DNA of 64,000 nucleotides, taken from contig NC_037668.1 of assembly GCF_003255815.1 (NCBI RefSeq), positions 86,225,783 through 86,289,782 of the forward strand, given 5' to 3'. Below the pieces are notes generated by a model. It did not search any database. It was not told the origin of the DNA and saw only the letters and a program-made list of their open reading frames with translations. Both the position numbers and the translations under genes were made by a program. This document shows, in pieces, positions 51,055 to 60,949 of this stretch. The first letter of the stretch is position 1. Each line of letters opens with the position of its first letter. The stretch is from Theropithecus gelada (Eukaryota > Chordata > Mammalia > Primates > Cercopithecidae).

Positions 51055-51345
51055 TTTCTTGTTCCAATCAAGATGGTATATTCACCCTTCACTCTGTCTT
51101 GCTCCTACTAAAAGCAACTGAAAACCCTGCAAAGAAATCATAGAGCAGCTATCTAAGGACTCTGAAAAGCAAATGATAGCAGGTGAATCTGCAAAGGAAA
51201 CAACTTCAAGTAACAGCAAACTGTTGGTGAGTTTCCTGTTGATTTTTCCTCTAGGAGTCCCCCATTGCACTCTTGACTCAAAGGTGGCCTGAAACCTAGA
51301 ACCATGCACTGGGTGAAAATAGAAGCCCTAAGAAAAGTCTTCTAA
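51055..51345 (+). mobile_element. Possible 5' region of an old L1
   Basis: ttccaatcaagatggtatat, ctgaaaaccctgcaaagaaa and gagtcccccattgcactctt resemble old L1-type leader text. The assignment is tentative. Confidence 0.35.
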
Positions 51346-51399
51346 TCCTGGTCCACGGAGTGGCTTCCCACTCCAGGAGGTGGAGCTCAATTTCTTTCC

Positions 51400-51750
51400 C
51401 CCCGCATGTGGGCTGGATTTAATGACTCATTTCCAAAAAACAGAATATGGAAAGCAAAAATAAAACAGTAACTTGACAGAGAGAAATGTGGCAGACAAGT
51501 CTGTAACCAAGTGATCAAGGTTAAGGTCAGCGGTTATGTTGGTATCAAGTATCTCCTGAGATGATACAATGAGACAGGCACTTCACCTGTGCAAGCCTAT
51601 TCTATCATAAGAAAGTGTCAGACAACTCAAATTGAGGGAAATTTTACAAAATACCTGACCAGTACTCACCAAAATTGCCAAGGTCAGGAAAAACAAGAAA
51701 AGCCCAAGAAAGTGTTACAAATCAGAGGAGACCAAGGAGACACAATAACT
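51400..51750 (+). mobile_element. Old L1 (L1ME-type) 3' UTR, left of AluJ
   Basis: agagagaaatgtggcagaca, ccaagtgatcaaggttaagg, aaaatacctgaccagtactc and accaaggagacacaataact are L1ME 3' UTR text. It resumes at 52087. Confidence 0.75.
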
Positions 51751-52071
51751 TTTTAATTAATTAATTAATTAATTAATCATTTTAGTGATGTGATTTTGCT
51801 CTGTCACTCAGGGTGGAATGCCATGACGCAATCACGACTCACTGCAGCCTCAGCCCCCTAGACTCAAGCGATCCTCCCGTCAGCCTCCCAAGTAGCAGGG
51901 ATGGCAGGCACGTGCCATACACCGAGCTAATTTTTTTTTATTTTGATTTTTTGTAGAGGCAAGTTCTCACTGTTTGCCCAGGCTGATCTTGACCTCCTGG
52001 GCTCAAATGACCCTCCCACCTTAGTCTCCCAAAGTGCTGGGGTTACAGGCATGAGCCACTGAGCCCATACC
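51751..52071 (-). mobile_element. AluJ-type element, antisense, full length
   Basis: gactcactgcagcctcagcc, ctcaagcgatcctcccgtca and tcccaaagtgctggggttac. The tail has become (TTAA)n (51753-51777). Duplicated host sequence gacacaataact (51739-51750) recurs as gacacatgataact (52073-52086). Confidence 0.92.
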
Positions 52072-52086
52072 TGACACATGATAACT

Positions 52087-52320
52087 AAATGTAATAAATC
52101 CTGAATTCGATCCTAGAGGAGATAAAAAGTCTTTAGTAAAGAAATTCATGAATCCAAATTAAAGTCTATAATTTGGTTAATAGTATTGTGCCAGTGTTAA
52201 TTTCTTAGTGTTGACAACATATCATAATGTTAAGATGTTAACATCAGAGGAAAATGGGTGAAGGATACATGAGAACTCCCTGAATACATAAAGTTATTCC
52301 AAAATAAAAAGTATATTTTA
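52087..52320 (+). mobile_element. Old L1 3' UTR, right of AluJ
   Basis: cctgaattcgatcctagagg, taatagtattgtgccagtgt, ttagtgttgacaacatatca and tattccaaaataaaaagtat complete the L1 3' end. Confidence 0.82.
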
Positions 52321-52334
52321 AAAGGTAAAGGATA

Positions 52335-52583
52335 AGGAAAGACATACTCTACAAATACTGATCATAAGAAAGCTAGACGGGCTTTAGTAAACATCAGGAT
52401 AGAAAAAAATAGCAAAGATAAACAGATGCAGAGACAATAGCAAATGATAAACAGAGCAATAGAAAACAAACGACAAGTTAAGACTGGAAGAAAATATTTC
52501 TGGCTCACATATTCAATGTAAGACTTATATTCAGAAAAACATAAAGAAGTCTCAAATCTCAACAGTTAGAAGCAAAGCATCAT
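52335..52583 (+). mobile_element. Old L1 ORF2 C-terminal region, left of AluS
   Basis: A-rich text (gactggaagaaaatatttct, gacttatattcagaaaaaca, tctcaaatctcaacagttag) typical of the L1 ORF2 3' part. It continues at 52886. Confidence 0.65.
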
Positions 52584-52885
52584 TTTTTTTTTCTTTTTCT
52601 TTAGATGGAGTTTCACTCTTGTTGCCCAGACTAGAGTGCAATGGTGCGATCTCCGCTCACTGCAAGCTCCACCCCACCGGGTTCAATGATTCTCCTGCCT
52701 TAGCCTCCTGAGTGGCTGGGATTACAGGTGCACGCTAACACATCAGGCTAATTTTTGTGTTTTTAGTTGATATGGGGTTTCACCATGTTTGCCAGGCTGG
52801 TCTCGAACTCCTGACCTCAGATGATCCACCCACCTCGGCCTTCCAAAGTGCTAGGATTACAGGCATGAGCCACTGCGCCCAACCT
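52584..52885 (-). mobile_element. AluS-type element, antisense, full length
   Basis: ggagtttcactcttgttgcc, cagactagagtgcaatggtg, ctggtctcgaactcctgacc and aggattacaggcatgagcca. The flanks gcatcat (52577) and gcatccat (52886) form a decayed duplication. Confidence 0.93.
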
Positions 52886-53700
52886 GCATCCATTTTTTTA
52901 AAGGGCAAAAAAATGAGACACTTCACCAAAGAAAGTATTCATATGGTAAATATGCACACAAAAAGATGTTAAACATTATCAGCCTCTAAGAAAATGCAAA
53001 TTAAAAACCACAGTGAGATAGAGACACCACTATAACCCTGTGAAAATGGCTAAGAAAAAGAAGACAAAGCCAAGTATTCACAATGATGTGGGTCCACTGA
53101 AACTTTCACTCACTGCTGATGAAAATGCAAAATCACAGAGCCGCTCTGCAAAGAAGTCTGCAGTTTCACACAAAGCTAAACCTACACTTGCCATATAGCT
53201 CAGCAGTCCCATTCCTAGATATTTAATGCGAAAAAAATGAAAAAGTATGTTCACAGAAAATCCTGCACATAAATGGTATAACTTCTCTTGTCATAATTAC
53301 CAAACACTGGAAACAATGCGGCGTGGATAAACAAACTGCAGTTTATCTATACAATGGGATACTACTAAGCAATTAAAAACAATACCAGACAACATGGATG
53401 AATCTCAAAACCATCGTGCTGAGTGAAAAGACCATCTCAAAAGATGATACTGTGCATGATTCCATTTATATGACCTTCCGGAAAAGGTAAAACACAGTCA
53501 GAGAGAACCAGTGATCACCAGGGGGTAGAGGTGGGGGAGTGTGAAGCACTCAAAGCAAAGGGCACAGGGAGTTTTGGGGGTGACAGGCTCCTCTGTGTCC
53601 TGAAGGTGATGGTAGTGTCACTAATCTATACATGTTTACTCAGGGAAAGGAAGTCGACTTGACTGTATGTAAGCTCATATAATAATTACAATTGAGAATA
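52886..53700 (+). mobile_element. L1M ORF2 C-terminus and 3' UTR, broken
   Basis: agacacttcaccaaagaaag, gaaaatgcaaattaaaaacc, aatgatgtgggtccactgaa, acaatgggatactactaagc, aacatggatgaatctcaaaa and gattccatttatatgacctt are L1 ORF2 landmarks in order. Many stops and indels; not functional. A separate L1 from the one at 51400. Confidence 0.88.
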
Positions 53701-53704
53701 GCAT

Positions 53705-54345
53705 AATAACAATGGTGAATGGTTGTATTCCTACTGGTGAGTCTTTGCTCACACTGTCCCGACCTAAAAGGATCTCCTTCACTCCTGTCAGCCTATCTGT
53801 ACCTATAGCAATCTCGACTAATTCCTGGAATCCTGCCTCTGGAAATTCCTCTCCTTTTGAATCTTGCTGTCCCAGGTGGCCCATGACCCGAGGCGTGCTG
53901 CAAAGGCTTTGTGAAATAAGCCCCTCTGGAGTCAGCCTCCTTGGTGCGCTGGGGATGCCATCCTCGCCTCTGCAGAAACACTGCTCACTGCCCTCAGGTG
54001 CTCTCCAGGGGCTACAGCTACCTCGGGTTCTGTTTCCACCAGGATTCTTGGCTGTATGGAGGAGAACCTCCCCCACCTAGTGCTGGCTCCAGTAGAAGGC
54101 ATTAATTGATTGTAGGACTTCACAAAGATCTCACAGAACCTGTGACAGAAAACTAAGGAGAGTCAGGACTCAGGAATGGAGACCTGACCTCTAGCTCCCA
54201 GGCCTGCCCAGCCTCTCCTTTTCCCCACGGGTCTGCTCCAAGCCCCGGCTCTCCCTTACACCTGCTTTCTCCTGCTTGCACATCAGCTTGTACAAGGCCC
54301 CCAAGTCTTCCAGCTCCACATCACCCCTGCGCTACACACTAGCAG
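53705..54345. other. Unique sequence
   Basis: No repeat recognised. The opposed frames at 53675-54076 (-) and 53712-54080 (+) overlap fully, which argues against either being coding. Confidence 0.45.
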
Positions 54346-54349
54346 CAGT

Positions 54350-54560
54350 CTCTTTAAGTTTTCAATTCCAAATCTTGGAGAGAAAAATCAATTGGCTCAG
54401 CCCAACTTTTTAAATCTGCTACACAATTCTGGGCTTGGATTGGGCATTCACTTCTGGCCCAATTAGCAATTGGATAAAGAACGGGATCAAATGGCCTATG
54501 AGTTGCTCCATTGAGGGGCTGTGGCAAGAGCAGGCAATACAATAATTGCCTCTGGAATTA
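54350..54560. other. Unique block with CCAAT and ATTA motifs
   Basis: gaaaaatcaattggctcagc, gcttggattgggcattcact, gcccaattagcaattggata and aatacaataattgcctctgg. Inverted CCAAT cores and ATTA sites are clustered in about 200 bases without a transposon. Conserved regulatory DNA is a hypothesis. Confidence 0.4.
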
Positions 54561-54564
54561 GCTC

Positions 54565-56255
54565 ACAGAAATGGCAGGCTACAAACACGCAGCTCTCCCT
54601 GGGATGCAAAGTTAAGACCAAACATCCAGCTGCAGGAGCAACTGCAGTTTGGGGGCAGCCAATGAAGCCTCAGCTTCGGACCCATTCAGATGGGCCAGAG
54701 CAAGAGGAGGCCCTGGGTGGGTGAGGTCAGGAAGCCTGCTAGAGCCAGAGGCTTGCAGGAGTCTTTGACCCAAACTCAGAGTTCACCTTGAGCAACAGAC
54801 GCCACAGCAACACAGAAAGGCTTTGTTGACAGATGTCGGGGCAGGCTAGGGGTGGATGCAGGGGCGTGTCTGTGAAGGGTACTCAAGGAGGCAAGGAAAG
54901 GAACCCACGTCCGAGGGCCACACCTTCTTGCTTTCTAAGTAGCATCGGCCTCCTCCTGCTCCCCACCACCTGGGGACCCTCCCTCCTCACCCAGGGCTTG
55001 ATTGAGAGGCGGCTGCCTTGTCCCGTCTGCTCTAGGCCTGTCTGAGATTTCATCAGTTCCACCTGCTCACAGACAAAACAATTCTCCAGACCCAGTTTGT
55101 GACAGTAAAGTGCTTTTCTCCTTTCTCAGGAAAGAAAATATGTGGTCACACCCTCTTCCTACCTTTGAATATTTATTTGTTCTGTAAAACTGAAATCCCT
55201 CCCTTCTCCTACCATCCCAAGAGCAGATCTAGCCTGACCTGCCCTCGTGCCGCCTTCAGGTCACTCAGCGGTGACTTGCACCGTCCGAAACTGCATTTGC
55301 ACATTTTCTCTCCAGCTCACGAGCTCTTTAAAGAGAATGTCTTTTCCATCTGTTTCCCTATCACCTTGCACAGTTCTGAGGAAGTGTCTACATTTGAGTT
55401 CTTCCAGAAGCCACTCTGCGCGAGGGAAAGTAATTCAACTGGAAGAGGATCCCAGGAAACATCTGCAGTGGAACAGGAGCATGGGAGGGGGAAAGAAAGG
55501 CAGCCAAGGGCTGATGCATTTAAAATCCAGCTATGATTTTTGGGCAACTGGAGCCTAGCCCCACTGGGAAAGCCCTGGGAGTGCAGGATACACACTGCAG
55601 AGTCGCCCCTCCACAGGGCAAGGGAGCTGGGGTGGCTACTTACCAATACCTGTCAGCCATGTGGGAGGGGTGCTTCTAGGTGGCCTTAATACCCTATTAT
55701 TGCAGGGCACCCCCCCCCCCACAGACAGGCACAGTGCACGGCAGCAGTCAGAGATGGTCCTCAGCAGAGACATGCAGGCACTGGCCATTGGAACTTGGCA
55801 GAATTGGAAATGAAGTGGTCAGGAGGCAGGGAGAGGGGTGAGGTGGTGCAGTTTAGTAAACACCTAATGAATTATGCTCAATGAACTTCAGAGGTCTTTG
55901 GGAATTGACTATTTTTCTTTTCTATCACTACAAAGGGATACACACAAAAAAAGAATGTCATTCTACTTATTATTTACAAATTTTCAGAGAATCTTAGGCT
56001 GGTTACTTTGGTGTACTATTCCCTCCCAACTGCCTTTCCTTTAAAAAACAAATATACAAATGTATCCTCTAATTGGGTATCTGTCACCCATTGGAAGGTT
56101 GATTCTGACTCTGCGGTTGAATGAGTGGGTGGGTGTCCCTTCTCTCCTTCCTCCCCTCTATAACCATCTCTTGCAGAGCTGTGAGGTCAATCAGAGCAGA
56201 AAAAATGTCCCCAAAGGGATAGCTCTTCATCAGTCAGGGGCACACATGCAGCAGG
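54565..56255. other. Long repeat-poor, moderately GC-rich stretch
   Basis: No transposon or gene recognised over about 1.7 kb. Contains C11 at 55710-55720. The frames at 55099-55646 overlap on both strands and show no domain. Confidence 0.45.
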
Positions 56256-56261
56256 GACTCT

Positions 56262-56445
56262 GAGTCAGCCCAGAGCAGGGCCCTGGCTCTACCTCCACTC
56301 CGTGTAAGACAGTGGGCAGATTACATCACTTGTCTGTGGCTCACTTGCATCATCTACAAAACAGACATCTAGCTCGCTTAGTTTTGTGGAAATGAAATTC
56401 CATACCATAAGGTATGGAAAGTATTCAGTACTATGCTCAATACTT
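56262..56445 (+). mobile_element. MIR SINE
   Basis: gccctggctctacctccact, gtggctcacttgcatcatct and acaaaacagacatctagctc follow sense MIR. It ends in a short palindrome ccatacc-ataa-ggtatgg (56401-56418). Confidence 0.6.
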
Positions 56446-56544
56446 GGAATCTCTCAATTTTCTTTTCTTCCCTAAATTCAGGGTAACACTGTAAGGGAGG
56501 GTCAAAAGCGGGGAGAGCAACTGATTTCAAAGACTGGGATCGTG

Positions 56545-56665
56545 GGAATTGAAGCACAGAGAGGTCAAGAAAATCATCCCAGATGACACAGCTCAGCTGG
56601 GATTAGAACCCAGATTGTCTGGCTACAGAGTCTACACTCATAAACACTATGCTTTACTGATTTGT
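56545..56665 (-). mobile_element. MIR SINE (antisense)
   Basis: gaattgaagcacagagaggt, gacacagctcagctgggatt and agaacccagattgtctggct are antisense MIR. Confidence 0.78.
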
Positions 56666-56669
56666 CTGA

Positions 56670-57050
56670 GGGCAGGGTGTGAGTTGAATACTAGAAGTGG
56701 GAAGGTGATGAAATAGGTTCTTTGCAAGGCAAGAACTCAGAAATGCATTAACTATGGTCCAAAGCAGAGCAGGCAGGGGTGGGAGTGAAATGGAGGCATG
56801 GACAGGAGGGATGTGACAATGGAGGAGTGTGAGGACTGGGGAAGGCTGAGGGAGAAGGGGAGAAGGAAGAAAGGATCAGTGGGGATTTGTATTTGGCAAG
56901 CCTGTGGCTGGTTTTTGGCATGTATAACTTAGGGCCAGAGAGCAAGGTTTGCAGAAAGATGACGACACAAATCTTTAAAATATCCATTAAGTCACCAAAT
57001 ACTTAAGAAACTCCAGCTACATATAAGCTCCACCACCTCCAATTAGGCCT
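56670..57050. other. No feature recognised
   Basis: Purine-rich centre (gaaggctgagggagaagggg); nothing supportable. Confidence 0.4.
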
Positions 57051-57059
57051 TAAGTATGG

Positions 57060-57215
57060 CTCAGAAATACCTAAGGAGCTCTCTGTTAAAATCCTAGCAC
57101 TCAGACCTTACTATAGACAATTAAGTCAATATCTCTGGGGGTGAAGCTATGGGCGTTGGTATTTTTTAAAAAATTCTAGGTGATTTTAATATGCATTCAG
57201 AGTTGAGACCCCTGG
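57060..57215 (+). mobile_element. MER5A-type DNA transposon
   Basis: gagctctctgttaaaatcct, aatatctctgggggtgaagc, attctaggtgattttaatat and gcattcagagttgagacccc keep MER5A order; no TIR is intact. Confidence 0.78.
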
Positions 57216-57370
57216 AATTCATTATCTCATTTAATTCTTACAGCATCCTTGTAAGGTTCTATTATTATTATCTCAGAGAGGCTAAGAAACTGCTCAGAAG
57301 GAGCAGAGCCAGGGTTTAAACTTCAGTCTACGTGCCCGCAAAATCCATCCTTTCTGCCACTATGCAAGCT
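57216..57370 (-). mobile_element. MIR SINE (antisense)
   Basis: attatctcatttaattctta, cagcatccttgtaaggttct, ctcagagaggctaagaaact and cagagccagggtttaaactt. Confidence 0.8.
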
Positions 57371-57371
57371 T

Positions 57372-57548
57372 AGAGCATAAGGGAGTCTTAAAGGTTGTCC
57401 TGTTCCATCGCCTCCCATTTTGCACAGGAGAAAATCGAGGTCCCAGGATTGGAAGTGAATTGTCAGAGGTCACCCATACCAGTCATGTCAGAGTCCAGAC
57501 TCCAACCTGCCTCTCCTGGCCCTCCGCGCAGACTTCATTCTTCCCAGT
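57372..57548 (-). mobile_element. MIR-like core SINE (antisense)
   Basis: ctcccattttgcacaggaga, aaatcgaggtcccaggattg and tgaattgtcagaggtcaccc belong to the MIR/MIR3-type group. Confidence 0.65.
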
Positions 57549-57549
57549 C

Positions 57550-58215
57550 AGGCTGCATTCTCTTTTAGACTAGAATATTGATCCAAGAAGTAGTGAGGGA
57601 AACCACCCGAGAGTAAGACAGTGCTCCCTCCCTCCCAAGGCTGGAAAGACAGGCACCGTATTTCAGGGAGGTAGTGAGAAAAGGAGTCCCAGCTGGCCAC
57701 CTCCTCATGTCTGCACTATAGCTCCAGCTCAGTGACAGCGAAACCCCTTATTAAGCGGCCTGTGCCATCTCATCTCCTGCCCTTGCTGAACTTACACAGC
57801 TCATGTTGTAGAGATTAGGGGAAAAAAATTCCTCAACCCCGAGGCAGAGCAATAACAACATGGAAGCCAACGGGGAAGGCAGTTCGTTGTGTTGGCTTGA
57901 AAAATAACGAAGGTGACATTTAGGGCTGCTCTGGCCTCCCTGTCATGGAGTCTCATCATTAATTTAACCATCTCTGTTACAGACAAACTTCCTAGTCAGT
58001 CTTGGAGTGGGGGTGGGGGCTTCCTGTCCTCTGTGGCCCATTAAAGATGTAGGGGTCTTCTTTTATTTCCCTCTGTCCCCCCAGTCACCTGAAATCTAGT
58101 CTGTCCAATTCCTGGTGCTCACATGACATTTCTTCAGGAGAGCATAATTGGCTGTTGTTGACGGGGAAAGGTGGGGAGAAAAGGCAAGAAGGGTCCGCTA
58201 CACATCAACGCTCTG
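57550..58215. other. Repeat-free block
   Basis: No transposon recognised. The segment 57700-58010 has gcagagcaataacaacatgg, ttcgttgtgttggcttgaaa and gtctcatcattaatttaacc, looking like constrained non-coding DNA. The 61-aa antisense frame at 57801-57986 is not convincing. Confidence 0.42.
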
Positions 58216-58224
58216 CCTGGCTGA

Positions 58225-58391
58225 TAGATGCTATTTATTGAAAGCCCACGATGGACCACTCACTCATTCATACATTAATTCATTCAATAATTAATTACAA
58301 GTAACTCATTTGTGTCAGACACTGTACTAAGTGATGAACATGCTATTTGATCCAAACAGGCATGACCCCTGTCTTCTTGGAGCATAGAGTG
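58225..58391 (-). mobile_element. L2 LINE 3' end (antisense), left of the hAT insertion
   Basis: gatgctatttattgaaagcc, cattcattcaataattaatt and ctgtcttcttggagcataga are antisense L2. The text resumes at 58596 with gcctagtggaacaggcagac. Confidence 0.75.
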
Positions 58392-58595
58392 TAGTGCTGC
58401 CCAACACAGTGGTCACAAGATTCAGGTGGCTTCTTAAATTCAAATTGATTTAAATTACATATAATTAAAAATTCAGTTTCTTATTTGTACTAGCCACATT
58501 TCAAGTGCTCAATAGCCACATGTGACTAGTGACTGCCATATCGGATAGACAGAAAACAGTTCCATTGTCACAGAAAGTTCTATCAGACAGCACTG
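58392..58595 (+). mobile_element. hAT-type MITE (MER33/Charlie-like) in L2
   Basis: tagtgctgcccaacacagtg, agccacatttcaagtgctca, atagccacatgtgactagtg and gttctatcagacagcactg. The ends agtgctg and cagcact are inverted. Same group of elements as 17467-18095; the family name is tentative. Confidence 0.75.
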
Positions 58596-58650
58596 GCCTA
58601 GTGGAACAGGCAGACACTTTCTATATATTCTTGCCTCTACCCCTCATAGA
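58596..58650 (-). mobile_element. L2 LINE (antisense), right of the hAT insertion
   Basis: gcctagtggaacaggcagac continues the L2 3' UTR motif tctagtggg in antisense. Confidence 0.6.
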
Positions 58651-58651
58651 T

Positions 58652-58755
58652 CCTTTGGAGATAGGTGTTGTTTCCCCATTTTAGAGAGGAGGAAACAGTG
58701 ATCAGTTGGTCAATTTGGAGCCAGGATTTGAACCCACGTTTGTTCTACTCCAAAA
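58652..58755 (-). mobile_element. MIR SINE fragment (antisense)
   Basis: tgtttccccattttagagag, gaggaaacagtgatcagttg and gccaggatttgaacccacgt are antisense MIR. Confidence 0.75.
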
Positions 58756-58797
58756 TCTGTAAGTAACAGAAAGCTACCAGCATCAAAGCTACAGGTA

Positions 58798-58826
58798 GCA
58801 AAGTGGTTAAAAGAATATGTTTTGCA
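58798..58826 (+). mobile_element. MIR SINE head, left of AluS
   Basis: gcaaagtggttaaaagaata resembles the MIR start 'agtggttaagagca'. The body continues after the Alu at 59149. Confidence 0.5.
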
Positions 58827-59148
58827 GGCTGGGTACAGTGGCTGGCCTGTAATTCCAGCACTTTGGGAGGCGAAAGCGGGTAGATCACTTGTGCTCAGGA
58901 GTTCGAGACCCGCCTGGCCAACATGGCAAGACCCCTTCTCTACTAAAAATACAAAAATTAGCTGGGCATGGTGGTGCATGCCTGTTATCCCAGCTACTTG
59001 ACAGGCTAAGTCAGGAGAATCACTTGAACCCAGGAGGTGGAGGTTGCAGTGAGCTGAGATTGAGCTGAGATCATGCCACTGTACTCCAGCCTGGGCGACA
59101 AAGATTCTGTCTCAAAAAAAAAAAAACAAAAACAAAAACAGAAAAACA
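58827..59148 (+). mobile_element. AluS-type element in MIR
   Basis: ggctgggtacagtggctggc, cagcactttgggaggcgaaa, tctactaaaaatacaaaaat and ctccagcctgggcgacaaag with a (CAAAAA)n tail. An 11-base tandem duplication tgagctgagat lies at 59050-59071 in the right arm. Confidence 0.93.
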
Positions 59149-59345
59149 TGGTGTGCAGTCTACTTACCAAAGTCTAAATATTAATATGGCTCAGGTTTTG
59201 TTAACCTCTCTAAGCCTCAGTTTCCTCATTATATAAGGACAGTCATATAGTCACTTCATATTAAGGTAGAAATGAGTGGTGAGATAATATATGTGTGCAT
59301 GATGCCTGAAATGGAGAAAGTCCTCAATGCATGGTAGCTGTTGTT
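59149..59345 (+). mobile_element. MIR SINE, right of AluS
   Basis: ttgttaacctctctaagcct, cagtttcctcattatataag and aaagtcctcaatgcatggta complete the MIR. Confidence 0.78.
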
Positions 59346-59499
59346 TTTGATGAGAAAGCTGAGCTCAAGATAGGAGAATTAACAACAGCAGTTTAGGACC
59401 AGAACAAGATTAGTCCAGAAATCATTTCTTTGGAAAACTTGAGAAGACAAAAATTAAAACCACTGAAGAACATAGAGAGTGGGCTCAGGATTTTGAGCA

Positions 59500-60000
59500 T
59501 TGTATTATCTACTACAATGTTATAAAATCACCAAAACCTAGGATCTTAAAACAATAAACATTAATTATCTCACTGTTTCTGAGGTTCAGAAATTGGGGAA
59601 CAGCTTAGCTGGGTAGCCCTGGCTCAGGATCTCTTGCAAGGTTGCAAAATAACTGTTGGCTGGGGCTGCATTATCTGAAAGCTTGACTGGGGCAGGAGAA
59701 TCAACTTGCAAGAGGATTTAGTGATCAGGCTATTGGCAGGAGGCCTTGGTTTCTCTTGGGCTATTGGTGATCATCCTGGATCTTTGCCACATGGGCCTCT
59801 ACGCAAGGTTCCCCAAGTACTCTTAAGAATGGCAGCTGGCCTTTCCAAGGGCAAGAGGCCCAAAGGAGAAAGAAATAAAAAGAGAGGGAACAAAAATAAG
59901 AGTGCAGAGAGAGAAGGAGCACCCAGTCTTTTTATAATGTAATTTCACAAATCACATACTATCATTAATGCCATATTCTATTTATTAGAAACAAGTCACA
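59500..60000 (+). mobile_element. Ancient LTR-like repeat, left part, family not named
   Basis: cttaaaacaataaacattaa, ttatctcactgtttctgagg, ctcttgcaaggttgcaaaat, cacatgggcctctacgcaag and ccatattctatttattagaa match a common old repeat that I recognise but cannot name. It is cut by the Alu at 60001. Confidence 0.65.
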
Positions 60001-60303
60001 GGGCTGGGTATGGTGACTCACACCTATAATCCCAGCACTTTGGGAAGTCAAGGTGGATGGATCACTTGAGGCCAAGAGTTCAAAACCAGCCTGACCAACA
60101 TGGCAAAACCCCATCTCTACTAAAAACACAAAAATTAGCCAGGCTTGATGGCGCATGCCTGTAATCCCAGCTACTCAGGAGACTGAGGCATGAGTATCAC
60201 TTGAATGCAGGATCCAGAGGTAGCAGTGAGCTGAGATCATGCCACTGCACTCCAGCCTGGGTGGTAGAGTGTGACTCTGTCTCAAAAAAAAAAAAAAAAA
60301 AAA
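60001..60303 (+). mobile_element. AluS-type element, full length
   Basis: gggctgggtatggtgactca, cctataatcccagcactttg, gcatgcctgtaatcccagct and tctgtctcaaaaaaaaaaaa. The host text agtcaca (59994-60000) recurs as aatcaca after the tail. Confidence 0.93.
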
Positions 60304-60425
60304 GGAAAAGAAGAAAATCACAAAGTCCAGTCCAACCTGGACTAAGAGAGGATTTATACTCCACATCTTGAAAGGAAGAGTATGGAAGAATTTGTGGACA
60401 TATGTTGAAACTACCACAAACATGA
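60304..60425 (+). mobile_element. LTR-like repeat, right part after AluS
   Basis: aaagtccagtccaacctgga, tactccacatcttgaaagga and agaatttgtggacatatgtt continue the family of 59500-60000. Confidence 0.65.
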
Positions 60426-60429
60426 ACTG

Positions 60430-60850
60430 GGCTGAGTGCCCAGAGCTCCCTTTGAGCAGAGAGCATGGATGAGTCCACCAGAGTTGAAGCACAAAGGCTA
60501 GGTATATATATACCATTTTACTATCCAGGAGCTCTGGGTCAGACCTAGAGGGTATTAAGATGCCTGATCCTGTCAGAGGAGGAAATTGGCACCAGTGGGA
60601 CATATCTGTGGTAGAGATGCACATACGTGGGACTGGGCAGGGAAGGAGGGTGCATTATCTGTATTTTAATAGGATATGACACTCAGTACCCATACAACCT
60701 TTCTTCTAATTGGGGTGTTGTGTTTGGAGAGGTGGGGACCAGAAATACTTCTACTGAGAAACATTTCCAAAATTGCATTGTTTTTTATTTCTGGCCAGAA
60801 CTGAATTCCTGTCTCCCTTCCTTCACTTGGCATCAGGTTGAATAGTGAGA
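60430..60850. other. No feature recognised
   Basis: Mixed sequence, no repeat or gene that I can support. Confidence 0.4.
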
Positions 60851-60854
60851 AGGA

Positions 60855-60945
60855 GAAGGAAGAAATGAATAGTTACTGAACACTTACTATGCCATTTTAT
60901 TTATTTCTCATAACTATCTTATCAGTTAGGTGTCACAAGCAGATT
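60855..60945 (-). mobile_element. MIR SINE fragment (antisense)
   Basis: agttactgaacacttactat, tttatttatttctcataact and atcttatcagttaggtgtca are antisense MIR. Confidence 0.55.
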
Positions 60946-60949
60946 ATTA

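Noticed and set aside
53675..54080. Opposed 133-aa and 122-aa frames
   Set aside because: The full overlap on opposite strands and absence of domains or splice context suggest neither is coding.
60175..60624. 149-aa antisense frame
   Set aside because: A large part is the antisense AluS with its poly(T) read as phenylalanine.
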